From positions 367,656-431,655 of the forward strand of contig DYEU01000032.1 in NCBI GenBank assembly GCA_020725555.1: a stretch of DNA of 64,000 nucleotides, read 5' to 3'. Positions 25,998 through 34,271 of this stretch are shown one piece after another; position 1 is the first letter of the stretch; each line of letters begins with the position of its first letter. Position numbers and translations under genes: made by a program. This stretch comes from Desulfatibacillum sp. GTDB lineage: Bacteria > Desulfobacterota > Desulfobacteria > Desulfobacterales > SpSt-501. The notes beneath the pieces were generated by a model. That model was not told where the DNA came from and did not search any database. It saw nothing but the letters and a program-made list of their open reading frames with translations.

Positions 25998-27736
25998 CGC
26001 GTCTTACTCCTTGGGAAGCGCAAGGCGGATTTCCCGTCCTGGGCCGCCGCCGCGGCGAAGCGCCGCTCCCCCTCGGCGGTGCCGATCAGAATCAGCTCGT
26101 CTTCGGGCCGGAGCACCGTCCCCGGGTCCGGGTTGATGAGCATCGCCTCCGGCCTGCGGACGGCGATGACGCTCAGGCCCGTCTCCTCGCGGATCCGCGC
26201 CGCGGCAAGCTCCCGGCCGACGATGGGCCGCGGCACGGCGGCGCGGAAGATGTTGAGGCCTTCCGAGACCACGAGGAGCTTCTCCGGGTTGAGGAGGTTC
26301 AGGATCGTGGTGGAGAGGAGCGAGGCATAGGACATCACCAGGTTCGCCCCGGCCCGGTAGAGGGTCTTGACGTTGCGGTCGAGGGTCGCCCGGCTGATGA
26401 TCTGGACATCCGGCCGCAGGCGGCGGCAATAGATGGTGAGGTAGATGTTGAGGTCGTCGTCGTGGGCGGTGACGATGACGGCCGGGGTGTCGTGGATCCC
26501 CGCCTGGACGAGAACCTCGAGGTCGGCCGCGCTGCCCTGGACCACCCGCTCGTCCTGCCGCAGGGTGCGGGAGATGGTTTTCTCGACCAGGCGATAGTCG
26601 ACCCCCATGCGCTTCAGGGTGGCGACCGCGGACATCCCCACCCGGCCGCCCCCCAGGACGAGCACCGGGCCCGCCGGGGCCGCTGTCCCGCCGGGCAGGG
26701 CGACCAGGGCCTCGTAGCGCCGGAGCTGCTCGCCCGACCCGGCCAGAACCAGAATGGTGGACTCGCCGATCCGAACCCCCGGGCCGGGGGGGGAGAAGCG
26801 GCCCTGCTCCCAGAGCCCGACGACGTTCACGCCGGTCCGCTCGCGCAGGCGGCTCTCCGCGAGCGTCATCCCCTGAAGCCGGGTGCGGGCCGCGGCCGCC
26901 TCGGCGATCAGCAGCTCGTCGAAGCGCCCGATGACGTTCGCCCGGTTGCTGTAGCCGAGAACGCGCCGCGCGAGCGCCTGTCCCAGCATCTTCGTGAACT
27001 GGAAGGTGTGCGTGCTGCCGGCGAGTTGCAGGATGTCGAGCGATTCGTCCTGGTCAACATGGGTGACGGTCACGACCTCCTCGGAGACCTCGCGGATTGT
27101 GAAGATGATGTTCGTGCTCGTCACGTCGTCGTTCAGCACGACAACCAGCGCCGCCTTCCGCACCTGCAGCCGCTCGTAGGTGGCCGGGTCGTCCGGGGCC
27201 CCGAGCACCACGCGATAGCCCGCCTCGTGGAGCCGGAGCGCCTCCTCGGAATCGGCGACGAGGATGGCGTAGGGGATCCCGTAGCGGTTGAGTTTTTCCA
27301 CCAGGTGGGCCGTCGGCGGGTCGAAGTGGGTGAGGATCACGTGCCCGGAGGCCGCCTCCGGCAGGGCCCGCGGGGTGCGCGCCCGGTTCTGCTCCTCGAG
27401 CCAGGGCGCATAGAAGAACTGGATGAAGGTGAAGGGCAGCATGACCAGGAGGAAGACGATCCCCGTGAGCAGCACCACGATCGAGAAGAAGCGGCCGAGA
27501 TCGCTCGTGAAGGTGATGTCGCCGAAGCCGAGGGTCGACATCACGGTGAGCGTCCAGTAGAATCCCGTGAGCCAGGAGTGCTGCCGGCCCTCGAGTTCCA
27601 TGATGAAGTGGAAGAGGACGCTGTAGAGCGTGAAAAAACCCGCGAGCACGAGGAGAAAGCGCCCCAGCAGCCGGAGGTTGTTCTTCTGCTGGGCGCGGTT
27701 CACCAGGACCGCGAGTTCGGAGAACAGAAACTTCAT
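25994..27736 (-). CDS. Potassium channel protein with two RCK/TrkA-N domains
   Basis: 580 aa. Residues 20-115 contain two membrane helices flanking a pore loop with filter TLGFGD (68-73), a variant of TVGYGD. Two tandem RCK units follow: the first (about 135-330) begins HVILTHFDP, the second (about 345-575) has the Rossmann motif VLVLGGGRVG. Expected to be a ligand-gated K+ channel or K+-uptake regulator. The start at 27736 is chosen because the membrane domain begins directly there; 26 in-frame upstream codons look unstructured. Its gene overlaps moaC by ATGA. c-di-AMP binds many RCK proteins, which may connect it with the cyclase at 9070. Confidence 0.85.
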   Translation of the reverse strand: MKFLFSELAVLVNRAQQKNNLRLLGRFLLVLAGFFTLYSVLFHFIMELEGRQHSWLTGFYWTLTVMSTLGFGDITFTSDLGRFFSIVVLLTGIVFLLVMLPFTFIQFFYAPWLEEQNRARTPRALPEAASGHVILTHFDPPTAHLVEKLNRYGIPYAILVADSEEALRLHEAGYRVVLGAPDDPATYERLQVRKAALVVVLNDDVTSTNIIFTIREVSEEVVTVTHVDQDESLDILQLAGSTHTFQFTKMLGQALARRVLGYSNRANVIGRFDELLIAEAAAARTRLQGMTLAESRLRERTGVNVVGLWEQGRFSPPGPGVRIGESTILVLAGSGEQLRRYEALVALPGGTAAPAGPVLVLGGGRVGMSAVATLKRMGVDYRLVEKTISRTLRQDERVVQGSAADLEVLVQAGIHDTPAVIVTAHDDDLNIYLTIYCRRLRPDVQIISRATLDRNVKTLYRAGANLVMSYASLLSTTILNLLNPEKLLVVSEGLNIFRAAVPRPIVGRELAAARIREETGLSVIAVRRPEAMLINPDPGTVLRPEDELILIGTAEGERRFAAAAAQDGKSALRFPRSKTR

Positions 27737-27822
27737 CGGAGACCGTTCGTAGCATGATTCCCTTTCCGATTCCAGAATCGTACGCCCCGCGCTGACCGCG
27801 GGGGTCGCCCTCAAGGAGCCGC

Positions 27823-28653
27823 ATGGAATCGGCCGCCACCGAACGCGCCGCGAAACGGCTGGGCCGCCTGGGGCTGGTGGTCTTCGTTTTCTTCTTCGCC
27901 TGCCTCCTGGACACGTGTGTCGCGCGCTTCCGGGAGCCTCTCTTCACCGTGCACCTCTTGCCGGGCGAGCGCGCCTGGGTGGACGGGATGCTCGACCCCG
28001 AGGTGACGGAGCTTTCCCAGCTCGGGGTCGAAGCCTTCGACGACGCCGTCCGCCTCCGCCTCGACCGCCTCCAACGCGGGTTCTGGCTCGGCGGAACGAT
28101 GTGGGTGGGCGAGGTCGCGGTCGATCCCGGCGCCGCCCCGGGGGTCCGCGAGGTCCGGGTGCGGCGGCTTGAGAAGCCGCCCGATGAGCCCCCCGACGGC
28201 GCCTGGCGCGTCGTCGTGCACGCGGACGCCGCTTCCCGCCGGAAAAGCCACCTCTCCCTCTTGCGGCGCCACCTCGGCATCGCCCCCGGGCTGGCGGCGC
28301 TTGCCTGCGTGCCGCTCCTTGCGCTCATCCTGCTTTGGGGCTGGTTTCTCGGCCGCCGAAAGGAGCGACTGCTCGCCGCCCAGGGGCTCTCCGAAATCTT
28401 TCTTTCACGGGGCGTTCCCGAAGGAACGGAAGTGTTCTTTGGGCTTGCGGCGGGCGCGGCGGTCGAGCCCGGCCGGACGGTCGTGATCGTGGATGGCGAG
28501 CGGCGCCCGATCGCCGAGGCGCGGGTCGGGAAAACCGACGGCCGCAACGCTTCGGCCCTGGCCGCCGGTCTGCTGACCCCGCTTCCGCCGGGCGCCTGCG
28601 TGCGGCTGGCCGCGGAGGATCCCCCCCGGGAGGGGGGCCCGACCCGAAATTGA
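27823..28653 (+). CDS. Membrane protein of unknown function
   Basis: 276 aa. One membrane helix near the N-terminus (LGLVVFVFFFACLLDTCVA), an extracytoplasmic domain of about 110 residues, a second helix at about 160-175 (LACVPLLALILLWGWFL), and a cytoplasmic tail of 100 residues with VPEGTEVFFGLAAG and VVIVDGERRPIAEARVGKTD. I do not recognise the family. It diverges from the K+ channel operon; a small ORF follows. Confidence 0.65.
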   Translation: MESAATERAAKRLGRLGLVVFVFFFACLLDTCVARFREPLFTVHLLPGERAWVDGMLDPEVTELSQLGVEAFDDAVRLRLDRLQRGFWLGGTMWVGEVAVDPGAAPGVREVRVRRLEKPPDEPPDGAWRVVVHADAASRRKSHLSLLRRHLGIAPGLAALACVPLLALILLWGWFLGRRKERLLAAQGLSEIFLSRGVPEGTEVFFGLAAGAAVEPGRTVVIVDGERRPIAEARVGKTDGRNASALAAGLLTPLPPGACVRLAAEDPPREGGPTRN

Positions 28654-28674
28654 CGTCAACGGGGGATGCCGGCG

Positions 28675-28776
28675 ATGGTCGAGATTCTCGTCCTCTTTGT
28701 TGTTTTTGCCGCCTCGGAGGTCATCGGCCTCGCCCTGGGCGGGCGGTTGCGCTCCCGGCGCCGGCGAAAACCCTAA
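28675..28776 (+). CDS. Possible small single-pass membrane protein
   Basis: 33 codons from an ATG with a GGGGGA about 8 nt upstream (an in-frame ATG at 28666 has none). The product is one hydrophobic helix (MVEILVLFVVFAASEVIGLA when read from the first Met) followed by a strongly basic tail RLRSRRRRKP, which obeys the positive-inside rule. It lies 22 nt after the previous stop and may be in the same transcript. Too short to identify by family. Confidence 0.35.
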   Translation: MVEILVLFVVFAASEVIGLALGGRLRSRRRRKP

Positions 28777-28811
28777 CGCGCGAGCGGGCGGCGGGGGGCG
28801 TCGCGGTCCGC

Positions 28812-29507
28812 TTAGAGGAACTGGGGCAGGCGCCGGATGCGGTAGCGGTGGGCGATGCGCCGGCCGGTCACGGGGTCTTCCATCTCGAACTCGAAAAGCT
28901 CGCCGGTCTCGATTCCGTCCCGGGCGGCGAAGGTGCCGCAGAAAAGGACGAGGGAGCCGCTGCGGGGGTCGGCCTCTTCGGGGATCCCCTGGAGAAGCTC
29001 GAGCACGCCGCGGTTCGCGGCGAGCGCCCCCTCCTGGTAGAGGCGGCGGCGGCCCTGCCGCGTCGACCAGGAGCGCAGGATCAGGCGGTCGAGGTGGCCG
29101 CGCACGTCGTCCAAGTCCCAGACCGCGGCGGCGAGGGGTTTCCCGCACATCTGCTTGGAGGCGGGAATGTCGTGTTTCTCGAAGCCGCGGTCGGTGTGGT
29201 CGGAGCCCACGCCGACATAGAGGCGGCCGTTTTCCCGCAGCAGCACGCATTCGACCTCGCCCGAGGATTCGGGGCCCGTGACCTCGATCTCCTCCGCCGT
29301 GGTGAGGATCGCGGGCCAAAGGCTCATGTAGGTCGGCGTCCGCGAGGGGGCGGGGACGCCCAGGCGGCCGAGCTCTTCGATGTGGCGGCGCACCGCCTCG
29401 CGGTCTTTTCCCACCCAGCCGGCGACGACGAGGCGCTCGGCGGTGAAGGACAGCGGGGTTCTCCCCTGCCGGGATTCGAGGACAAGCTCGAGTCTGCGGG
29501 CGGCCAT
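28812..29507 (-). CDS. DUF2848 family protein
   Basis: 231 aa. Recognisable DUF2848 features: VVAGWVGKDREAVRRHIEEL near the start, SSGEVECVLL, the block VGVGSDHTDRGFEKHDIPASKQMC and a late LFCGTF. The fold resembles fumarylacetoacetase-like enzymes, but the reaction is not known. Its gene is the last of the DUF1445-dctP-dctQ-dctM operon, 11 nt behind dctM with a GGAGAA site, so it should act on the compound imported by the TRAP system. Confidence 0.78.
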   Translation of the reverse strand: MAARRLELVLESRQGRTPLSFTAERLVVAGWVGKDREAVRRHIEELGRLGVPAPSRTPTYMSLWPAILTTAEEIEVTGPESSGEVECVLLRENGRLYVGVGSDHTDRGFEKHDIPASKQMCGKPLAAAVWDLDDVRGHLDRLILRSWSTRQGRRRLYQEGALAANRGVLELLQGIPEEADPRSGSLVLFCGTFAARDGIETGELFEFEMEDPVTGRRIAHRYRIRRLPQFL

Positions 29508-29518
29508 GGCGTTCTCCT

Positions 29519-30802
29519 TCAGACGTTCCAGGCGAGGAACAGGGCCAGCTCGGGCCAGAGGACGAGGATGCCGATCATGATGAAGATCCCGAGCACGAAG
29601 GGCGTGCTGCCGACGATCACTTCGCCGATCGTCCCCCGGCCGCGCACCCCCTGCACCACGTAGAGGTTGAGCCCCACGGGAGGGGTGATCAGGGCCATTT
29701 CGATCAGCAGGATGAGGAGAATCCCGAACCAGACGGGGTGGAAGCCCGCACCCACGATCACCGGGAAGACGATCGGCACGCTGATCACCATGAGCGAGAG
29801 GGTTTCGACGAAGAAGCCGAGCACCACGTAGAGGGCGATGATGGCCAAGAGCGTCTTGAGCGGGGAGAGCCCCAGGTTCTGGACGAAGCGCTTGAGCAGC
29901 TCAGCCAGCCCGACCGAGTCGAGAACGAAATTGAGGTAGTTCGCGGCGATCAGAATCAGCATGATCATCGCCGTCGTGCGCACCGTCCCCTCGGCGACTT
30001 CCTGCAGGAAACGCAACCCCACGGCGCGGTAGCGCAGGGCGAGCAGCACGGCCGCGATCACCCCCAGGGCGGCGGACTCGGTGGGGGTCGCCCAGCCGGT
30101 GTAGATCGAGCCGATCACGATCGCGAAGATGAAGAGGACCGGCAGAAGGTCCTGGAGGCTCCGCAGGCGCTCGCCCCAGGAGGCGCGGCGCACCCCGCCG
30201 CTCAGGCCCGGCCGGATGAGGCAGATCACGAGGATGACGGCCATGAAGACGAGGGCGAGGAGGATCCCCGGCACGATGCCGGCGAGGAAGAGCTGCGGGA
30301 TCGAGGTGTTGGTGAGAAACCCGTAGACGATGAGGTTGATCGAGGGCGGAATCAGGATCCCGAGGGTGCCGCCGGCGGCGATGGTGCCGGCGAAGAGCCC
30401 TTCGTGGTAGCCGTAGCGCCGGGCCTGGGGCAGGCCCACGGTGCCGATGGTCGCGGCCGTGGCGACACTGGAGCCGCTGGTGGCGGCGAACATGGCGGCG
30501 GTGCCGATGTTGGCGTGCATGAGGCCCCCCGGCAGCCAAGAGAGCCACTTGTCGAGCGCGCCGTAGGTGCGGCGGGCGATCCCCGCGCGCAGCAGAATCT
30601 CCCCCAGCAGGACGAAGAGCGGGATCGAAAGCAGGAGAAAATCGGTGCTCGCCGACCAGAAGACCTCGCCGAGCAGCCGGTGGAGCGGGTAGCCGGAGAA
30701 GAAGTAGCCGAGCGCAAGCCCGAGGGCGAGGATGGCGACCGCGACCGGGATGCTCGCGAGCAAAAGAAGAAGGAGGATCCCGAGGGTGGCGAGCACGATC
30801 AT
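29519..30802 (-). CDS. TRAP transporter large permease (DctM)
   Basis: 427 aa, about 12 membrane helices. Characteristic blocks include SIPLFVLLGEILLRAG, GGLMHANIGTAAMFAATSGSS, GTLGILIPPSINLIVYG and the C-terminal LPPVGLN-like ITPPVGLNLYVVQG. It forms the Na+-coupled transport channel with DctQ. The start ATG at 30802 overlaps the dctQ stop (ATGA). An upstream-extended frame is a shadow of dctQ. Confidence 0.94.
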   Translation of the reverse strand: MIVLATLGILLLLLLASIPVAVAILALGLALGYFFSGYPLHRLLGEVFWSASTDFLLLSIPLFVLLGEILLRAGIARRTYGALDKWLSWLPGGLMHANIGTAAMFAATSGSSVATAATIGTVGLPQARRYGYHEGLFAGTIAAGGTLGILIPPSINLIVYGFLTNTSIPQLFLAGIVPGILLALVFMAVILVICLIRPGLSGGVRRASWGERLRSLQDLLPVLFIFAIVIGSIYTGWATPTESAALGVIAAVLLALRYRAVGLRFLQEVAEGTVRTTAMIMLILIAANYLNFVLDSVGLAELLKRFVQNLGLSPLKTLLAIIALYVVLGFFVETLSLMVISVPIVFPVIVGAGFHPVWFGILLILLIEMALITPPVGLNLYVVQGVRGRGTIGEVIVGSTPFVLGIFIMIGILVLWPELALFLAWNV

Positions 30803-31398
30803 CGGCCGCCTCCTTCCGCCGCCGCACCGGCCGCCGCAGGGGCGCCGGCCTCCTCGATTTCCTCCCGGACATCGGTTGCGCCCGCCAGGCGCTGCGCGCC
30901 CGCCACGTCGCCCGCGGCCAGCCGGCCGAGGGTTGCCGCCAGCAGGACGAGGACGGTGGCGAAGAGCAGCGCGATCCCCGCGAACCACAGCCCCTGGGGG
31001 ATCCAGAGGGGGGTCGCGAGCGGTGTGTTCGCCACCGAGCGCCGCAGGATCGAGGTGTGGAGCACCTGGAAGGCGTAGCCGGCGATCAGGGCGGCGCAGA
31101 GGGCGAAGAGCACGAGCGCGGCCAGGTCGAGTGCGACGCGCGCGCCCCGGCCCAGCCGCAGGTAGAGGGCGTCGATGCGGATGTGGGCCTTGCGCAGGAG
31201 CGCGTAGCCGAAGGTCCAGCTCGAGGTGACGGCGAGCACGTAATTGGAGATTTCATCCGCTCCGCCGAGCGAGAGCGCAAAGACCTTGCGCAGAACGACC
31301 TCGACCGCGATGAGGACGGCCGTGAGGAAGAGCAGGCCCCCGCTCAGCCAGGCGGCCCAGGTCGAAACCCGTCCCACGAGACGGATCAGCCGGTTCAT
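30799..31398 (-). CDS. TRAP transporter small permease (DctQ)
   Basis: 199 aa, four predicted membrane helices with EVVLRKVFALSLGGADEISNYVLA (the usual R.. W/F..E region) and AHIRIDALY. The C-terminal 40 residues are an acidic Ala/Gly-rich extension not needed for the fold. Positioned between the binding protein and DctM in the normal TRAP order. Confidence 0.92.
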   Translation of the reverse strand: MNRLIRLVGRVSTWAAWLSGGLLFLTAVLIAVEVVLRKVFALSLGGADEISNYVLAVTSSWTFGYALLRKAHIRIDALYLRLGRGARVALDLAALVLFALCAALIAGYAFQVLHTSILRRSVANTPLATPLWIPQGLWFAGIALLFATVLVLLAATLGRLAAGDVAGAQRLAGATDVREEIEEAGAPAAAGAAAEGGGR

Positions 31399-31420
31399 AA
31401 GGGACTCCGCCGGGGGAATA

Positions 31421-31497
31421 CGGCCGCGGTGCGGCGAACCGCGGCGGCCGAAAGAAAGGGCGGGGCCTCCTCCCGGAACGGGGGGGCCGCCCCGCCC
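31421..31497 (-). other. Paired GC hairpins between dctP and dctQ
   Basis: Two inverted repeats fill most of the 106-nt gap: CGGCCG arms (31421-31426 with 31445-31450, plus an inner 4 bp) and 9-bp arms 31458-31466 with 31489-31497. There is no T-tract in the operon direction. They fall just after the binding-protein gene, a usual place for RNA structures that keep binding-protein mRNA more abundant than permease mRNA. Confidence 0.5.
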
Positions 31498-31504
31498 GGG
31501 GCCG

Positions 31505-32545
31505 TCACTTGGCCTCGAGGTTGACGAGTTTGCCGATCGATCCGTTCCATCGTTCGACGGCGGACTTGTCGACCTTCTTCGCCCAGGCCGGGAGCACGTT
31601 CTTCACCAGCACCTCCTTCGCCGCCTGCTCGTCGCCGGCGGTGACGGGGATGACGGTCATCTTGGCCGGTGTCCCGTGGGGGCAGACCCCGGTGCCGCTC
31701 AGGCAGGCGACCCCCTCCTGGGTTTCCTTCCCGGTCACCTCCCAGGCCGGGTCCTGGAGTTTTTCGCGGATCAGTTTCTGGAGTTTGGCCTGCTTTTCGG
31801 CGCCGAGCGCCTTCCAACTCTCCAGGCCGATGGTGCCGATCACGTAGTCCCAGCCGCCGATCGGCAGCGGGTATAGGTACTTCGCCACCTCGCCCCAGCC
31901 GGCGCTGAAGCCCGAGAGGCTCCCGGTGACCGCGCCGTCGACGACCCCGCGCTGCAGCGCCTGGGGCACCTCGCTGAAGGCGAGCGTGACCCCGGTCGCC
32001 CCGAGGGCGGTCACGAACTCGGAGGTCGTCCAGCCGCTGGCGCGGATCTTTTTCCCCTTGAGATCGGCGAGGCTCTTGATCGGGGTGTTGATGAAGAGGA
32101 CCTGCGCCGGGTAGGGGACGACGCTTACGAGTTTCACCCCGAAGTCCTTCTGCAGATAGTCGTCCAGCACGGGCCAGTACGCCTCGACCACCTGGCGCGC
32201 GAGCTTCAGGTCGTTGGCGAGCGCCGGGAGATCGAGGCCGGCGAGGGCGGGGGAGTCGTCCACGACGTAGTCGGCCACGGTGTGGACGACGTCGTAGACG
32301 CCCATCTTGACCGAGCGCAGGACGGCCGGCCCCTTCACGTTCACCTGGCCGATCGAGGTGAGGCTCGTTTTGATCCCGAGCTCCTTGGGGACGACCTCGG
32401 TCCAGAAGGGCTGCTCGAAGTTCTTGAACATCGTGAGGTTGTTCCAGCTGCCGACGACGCGCAACTCCTCGGGCCCGGCCGGCGCCGGCGAGGCCCAGAA
32501 CAGGCCGACAGCGGCGAGCAGCGCGATGCACGTGACCGTTTTCAT
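31505..32545 (-). CDS. TRAP transporter substrate-binding protein (DctP/TAXI-like)
   Basis: 346 aa with a Sec signal peptide (cleavage near APA-G). The conserved core FINTPIKSLADLKGKKIR and GVVDGAVTGSLSGF is typical of TRAP receptors. The ligand cannot be named from sequence. A near-perfect AGGAGGTG precedes the start, suggesting high expression. The start overlaps the DUF1445 stop (ATGA, 32542-32545). Confidence 0.92.
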   Translation of the reverse strand: MKTVTCIALLAAVGLFWASPAPAGPEELRVVGSWNNLTMFKNFEQPFWTEVVPKELGIKTSLTSIGQVNVKGPAVLRSVKMGVYDVVHTVADYVVDDSPALAGLDLPALANDLKLARQVVEAYWPVLDDYLQKDFGVKLVSVVPYPAQVLFINTPIKSLADLKGKKIRASGWTTSEFVTALGATGVTLAFSEVPQALQRGVVDGAVTGSLSGFSAGWGEVAKYLYPLPIGGWDYVIGTIGLESWKALGAEKQAKLQKLIREKLQDPAWEVTGKETQEGVACLSGTGVCPHGTPAKMTVIPVTAGDEQAAKEVLVKNVLPAWAKKVDKSAVERWNGSIGKLVNLEAK

Positions 32546-33327
32546 GGCGACACCTCCTGTCTGGCGAAATCCTCGTTTTTGAGATCGCTCACGAACATGT
32601 AGCCGGGAGCGTGGGTGACGGCGAAGGGGAGCTTCGCCTCGAGCAGCACGTTCTGGGGGGTGACCCCGCAGGCCCAGAAGACGGGGATCTCCTCCGCGCG
32701 GATCTCCACGGGATCGCCGTAGTCCGGCCGGGCGAGGTCGCGGATGCCGATCATCTCGGGGTAGCCGATGTGCACGGGCTCGCCGTGGACCTCGGGGTAG
32801 CGCGCGGTGATGATGCAGGCGCGGGCGACCTGGGTGCGGTGGATCGGCCGCATGCTGACCACCATGCCGCCGCGGAAGGGGCCGACGGGCTCGAGGGGGA
32901 TCGTCGTGCGGTACATGGAGACGTTTTTCTGCTCCTCGATGTGCCGCAGGCGGATGCCCGCCCGGAGCAGCGCCTCCTCGAAGGAGAAGCTGCAGCCGAG
33001 CAGGAAGAAGACGAGATCGGGGCGGTAGACGCGGGCGATGTCGGGGACCTCCTCGCGGAGCGCCCCGTCGACCCACACCCGGTAGCGCGGGACCACGTGC
33101 AGGAGATCCGCGCCGGGCGCCAGGCGCCGCGTGCGCGTCGTCCCCGGCCCCACGATCTCGAGGAGCGGGCAGGGCTTGGGGTTGCGGCGGCAGAAGGCCT
33201 CGAAATCGCCGGCCCATCGCTCGGGCAGGGCGACCAGGTTCGCCTGGACGTAGCCGTCGCAGAAGCCTGCCGTGGGCCGTTCGAATTGGCCCGCCGCGGA
33301 GAGCCGGCGCAGTTCGGCGGGGGTCAT
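32542..33327 (-). CDS. DUF1445 family protein (putative hydro-lyase / D-glutamate cyclase family)
   Basis: 261 aa. Family blocks: TAGFCDGYVQANLVALP at the N-terminus, CPLLEIV, FFLLGCSFSFEEAL, VSMYRTTIPLEP, MVVSMRPI and FWACGVTPQNVL near the C-terminus. The family is annotated as putative hydro-lyases, and one branch is a D-glutamate cyclase. It is the first gene of the TRAP operon, coupled to dctP, so the transported compound is probably its substrate or a product. Confidence 0.85.
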   Translation of the reverse strand: MTPAELRRLSAAGQFERPTAGFCDGYVQANLVALPERWAGDFEAFCRRNPKPCPLLEIVGPGTTRTRRLAPGADLLHVVPRYRVWVDGALREEVPDIARVYRPDLVFFLLGCSFSFEEALLRAGIRLRHIEEQKNVSMYRTTIPLEPVGPFRGGMVVSMRPIHRTQVARACIITARYPEVHGEPVHIGYPEMIGIRDLARPDYGDPVEIRAEEIPVFWACGVTPQNVLLEAKLPFAVTHAPGYMFVSDLKNEDFARQEVSP

Positions 33328-33360
33328 GGGGACCTTTCCTTTCTTCGCGCAAGCGTGCTA

Positions 33361-33391
33361 CGTATAGAAACCCGCTTGCGGAAAAAGTCAA
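33361..33391 (-). promoter_or_regulatory. Candidate promoter of the DUF1445-TRAP operon
   Basis: TTGACT (33386-33391) and TATACG (33361-33366) on the minus strand, with a rather long 19-nt spacer. The spacer contains the sequence GAAACCCGCTTGCGGA (plus-strand reading, 33367-33382), also present upstream of ilvE at 13102-13117. The CCGC-AA-GCGG part is an inverted repeat and could be an operator. Confidence 0.4.
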
Positions 33392-33434
33392 CCCGCCCGG
33401 GGATCGCCTCTTCGGGCTTCGTGGAGCGCAAGGC

Positions 33435-34271
33435 ATGGATACGCGACTGACCGTGGCCCTCGCCCAGGTGGAAGGCCACCCCGACCCGCGCCGCAACCTG
33501 CACAAGGCGCGCGCCCTGGTGCGCGAAGCGGCGGAGCGGGGGGCCCATCTCTTCGTCCTGCCGGAGATGTTCATGGGGCTTCCCACCCCCGAGCGGCCGC
33601 CCGCGCAGCTCGCCCGCGAGGAGGGCGTCTTTTTCCAGCGCATGATCGCCTCCATGGCCCAGCTTGCCGGCCTCTACATCGCCGTCGGCTGCTGGGAGGA
33701 GGGGCCCACCCCGGAGCGCGCCTACAACACGGCGCGCCTCTTTTCCCCCACCGGGGAGATCGTCGCCTCCTATCGCAAAATCCACCTCTTCGATGCCCTG
33801 AGCGTGCGCGAATCGGACACCATGGCCGCGGGCGACGATCCCCCGCCCGTCGTCACCGCGGCGGGGATGAGGATCGGGCTCGCCATCTGCTACGACCTGC
33901 GCTTTCCCGAGATCTTCCGCTACCTCGCCGCCGCCGGCGCGCAGCTGATCCTCGTGCCCTCGGCCTGGTACCAGGGGCCGGTCAAGGAGCTGCACTGGAC
34001 GACGCTCTTGCAGGCGCGGGCGATCGAGAACACGCTCTACGTCGCCGGCTGCAATCTCGTGGGCGGAAGCTTCTGCGGCCGGAGCGCCGTCTTCGACCCC
34101 TTCGGCATCCCGCTCGCCGGGGCCGGCGAGACCGAAGAGCTCCTGTTCGCCACGGCCTCGAGCGGCCGGATCGAGGCCGTGCGCGCGAAGCTGCCCGCCC
34201 TCGAGAACCGCCGCGCCGCCGTCGAACGCCTGGCCCTCCGGGCCGGCGGCCGGCCCCACCCCGCGCGATGA
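33435..34271 (+). CDS. Carbon-nitrogen hydrolase (nitrilase superfamily, omega-amidase/NIT-like)
   Basis: 278 aa. The catalytic Glu-Lys-Cys triad is complete: E44 in LPEMF, K115 in YRKIHLFD and C152 in AICYDLRFPE. The RFPE and IENTLYV blocks resemble the branch with omega-amidase and deaminated-glutathione amidase (repair of deaminated glutathione or oxo-amides), but the precise amide is an inference. It overlaps prmA by ATGA (34268-34271). Confidence 0.88.
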   Translation: MDTRLTVALAQVEGHPDPRRNLHKARALVREAAERGAHLFVLPEMFMGLPTPERPPAQLAREEGVFFQRMIASMAQLAGLYIAVGCWEEGPTPERAYNTARLFSPTGEIVASYRKIHLFDALSVRESDTMAAGDDPPPVVTAAGMRIGLAICYDLRFPEIFRYLAAAGAQLILVPSAWYQGPVKELHWTTLLQARAIENTLYVAGCNLVGGSFCGRSAVFDPFGIPLAGAGETEELLFATASSGRIEAVRAKLPALENRRAAVERLALRAGGRPHPAR

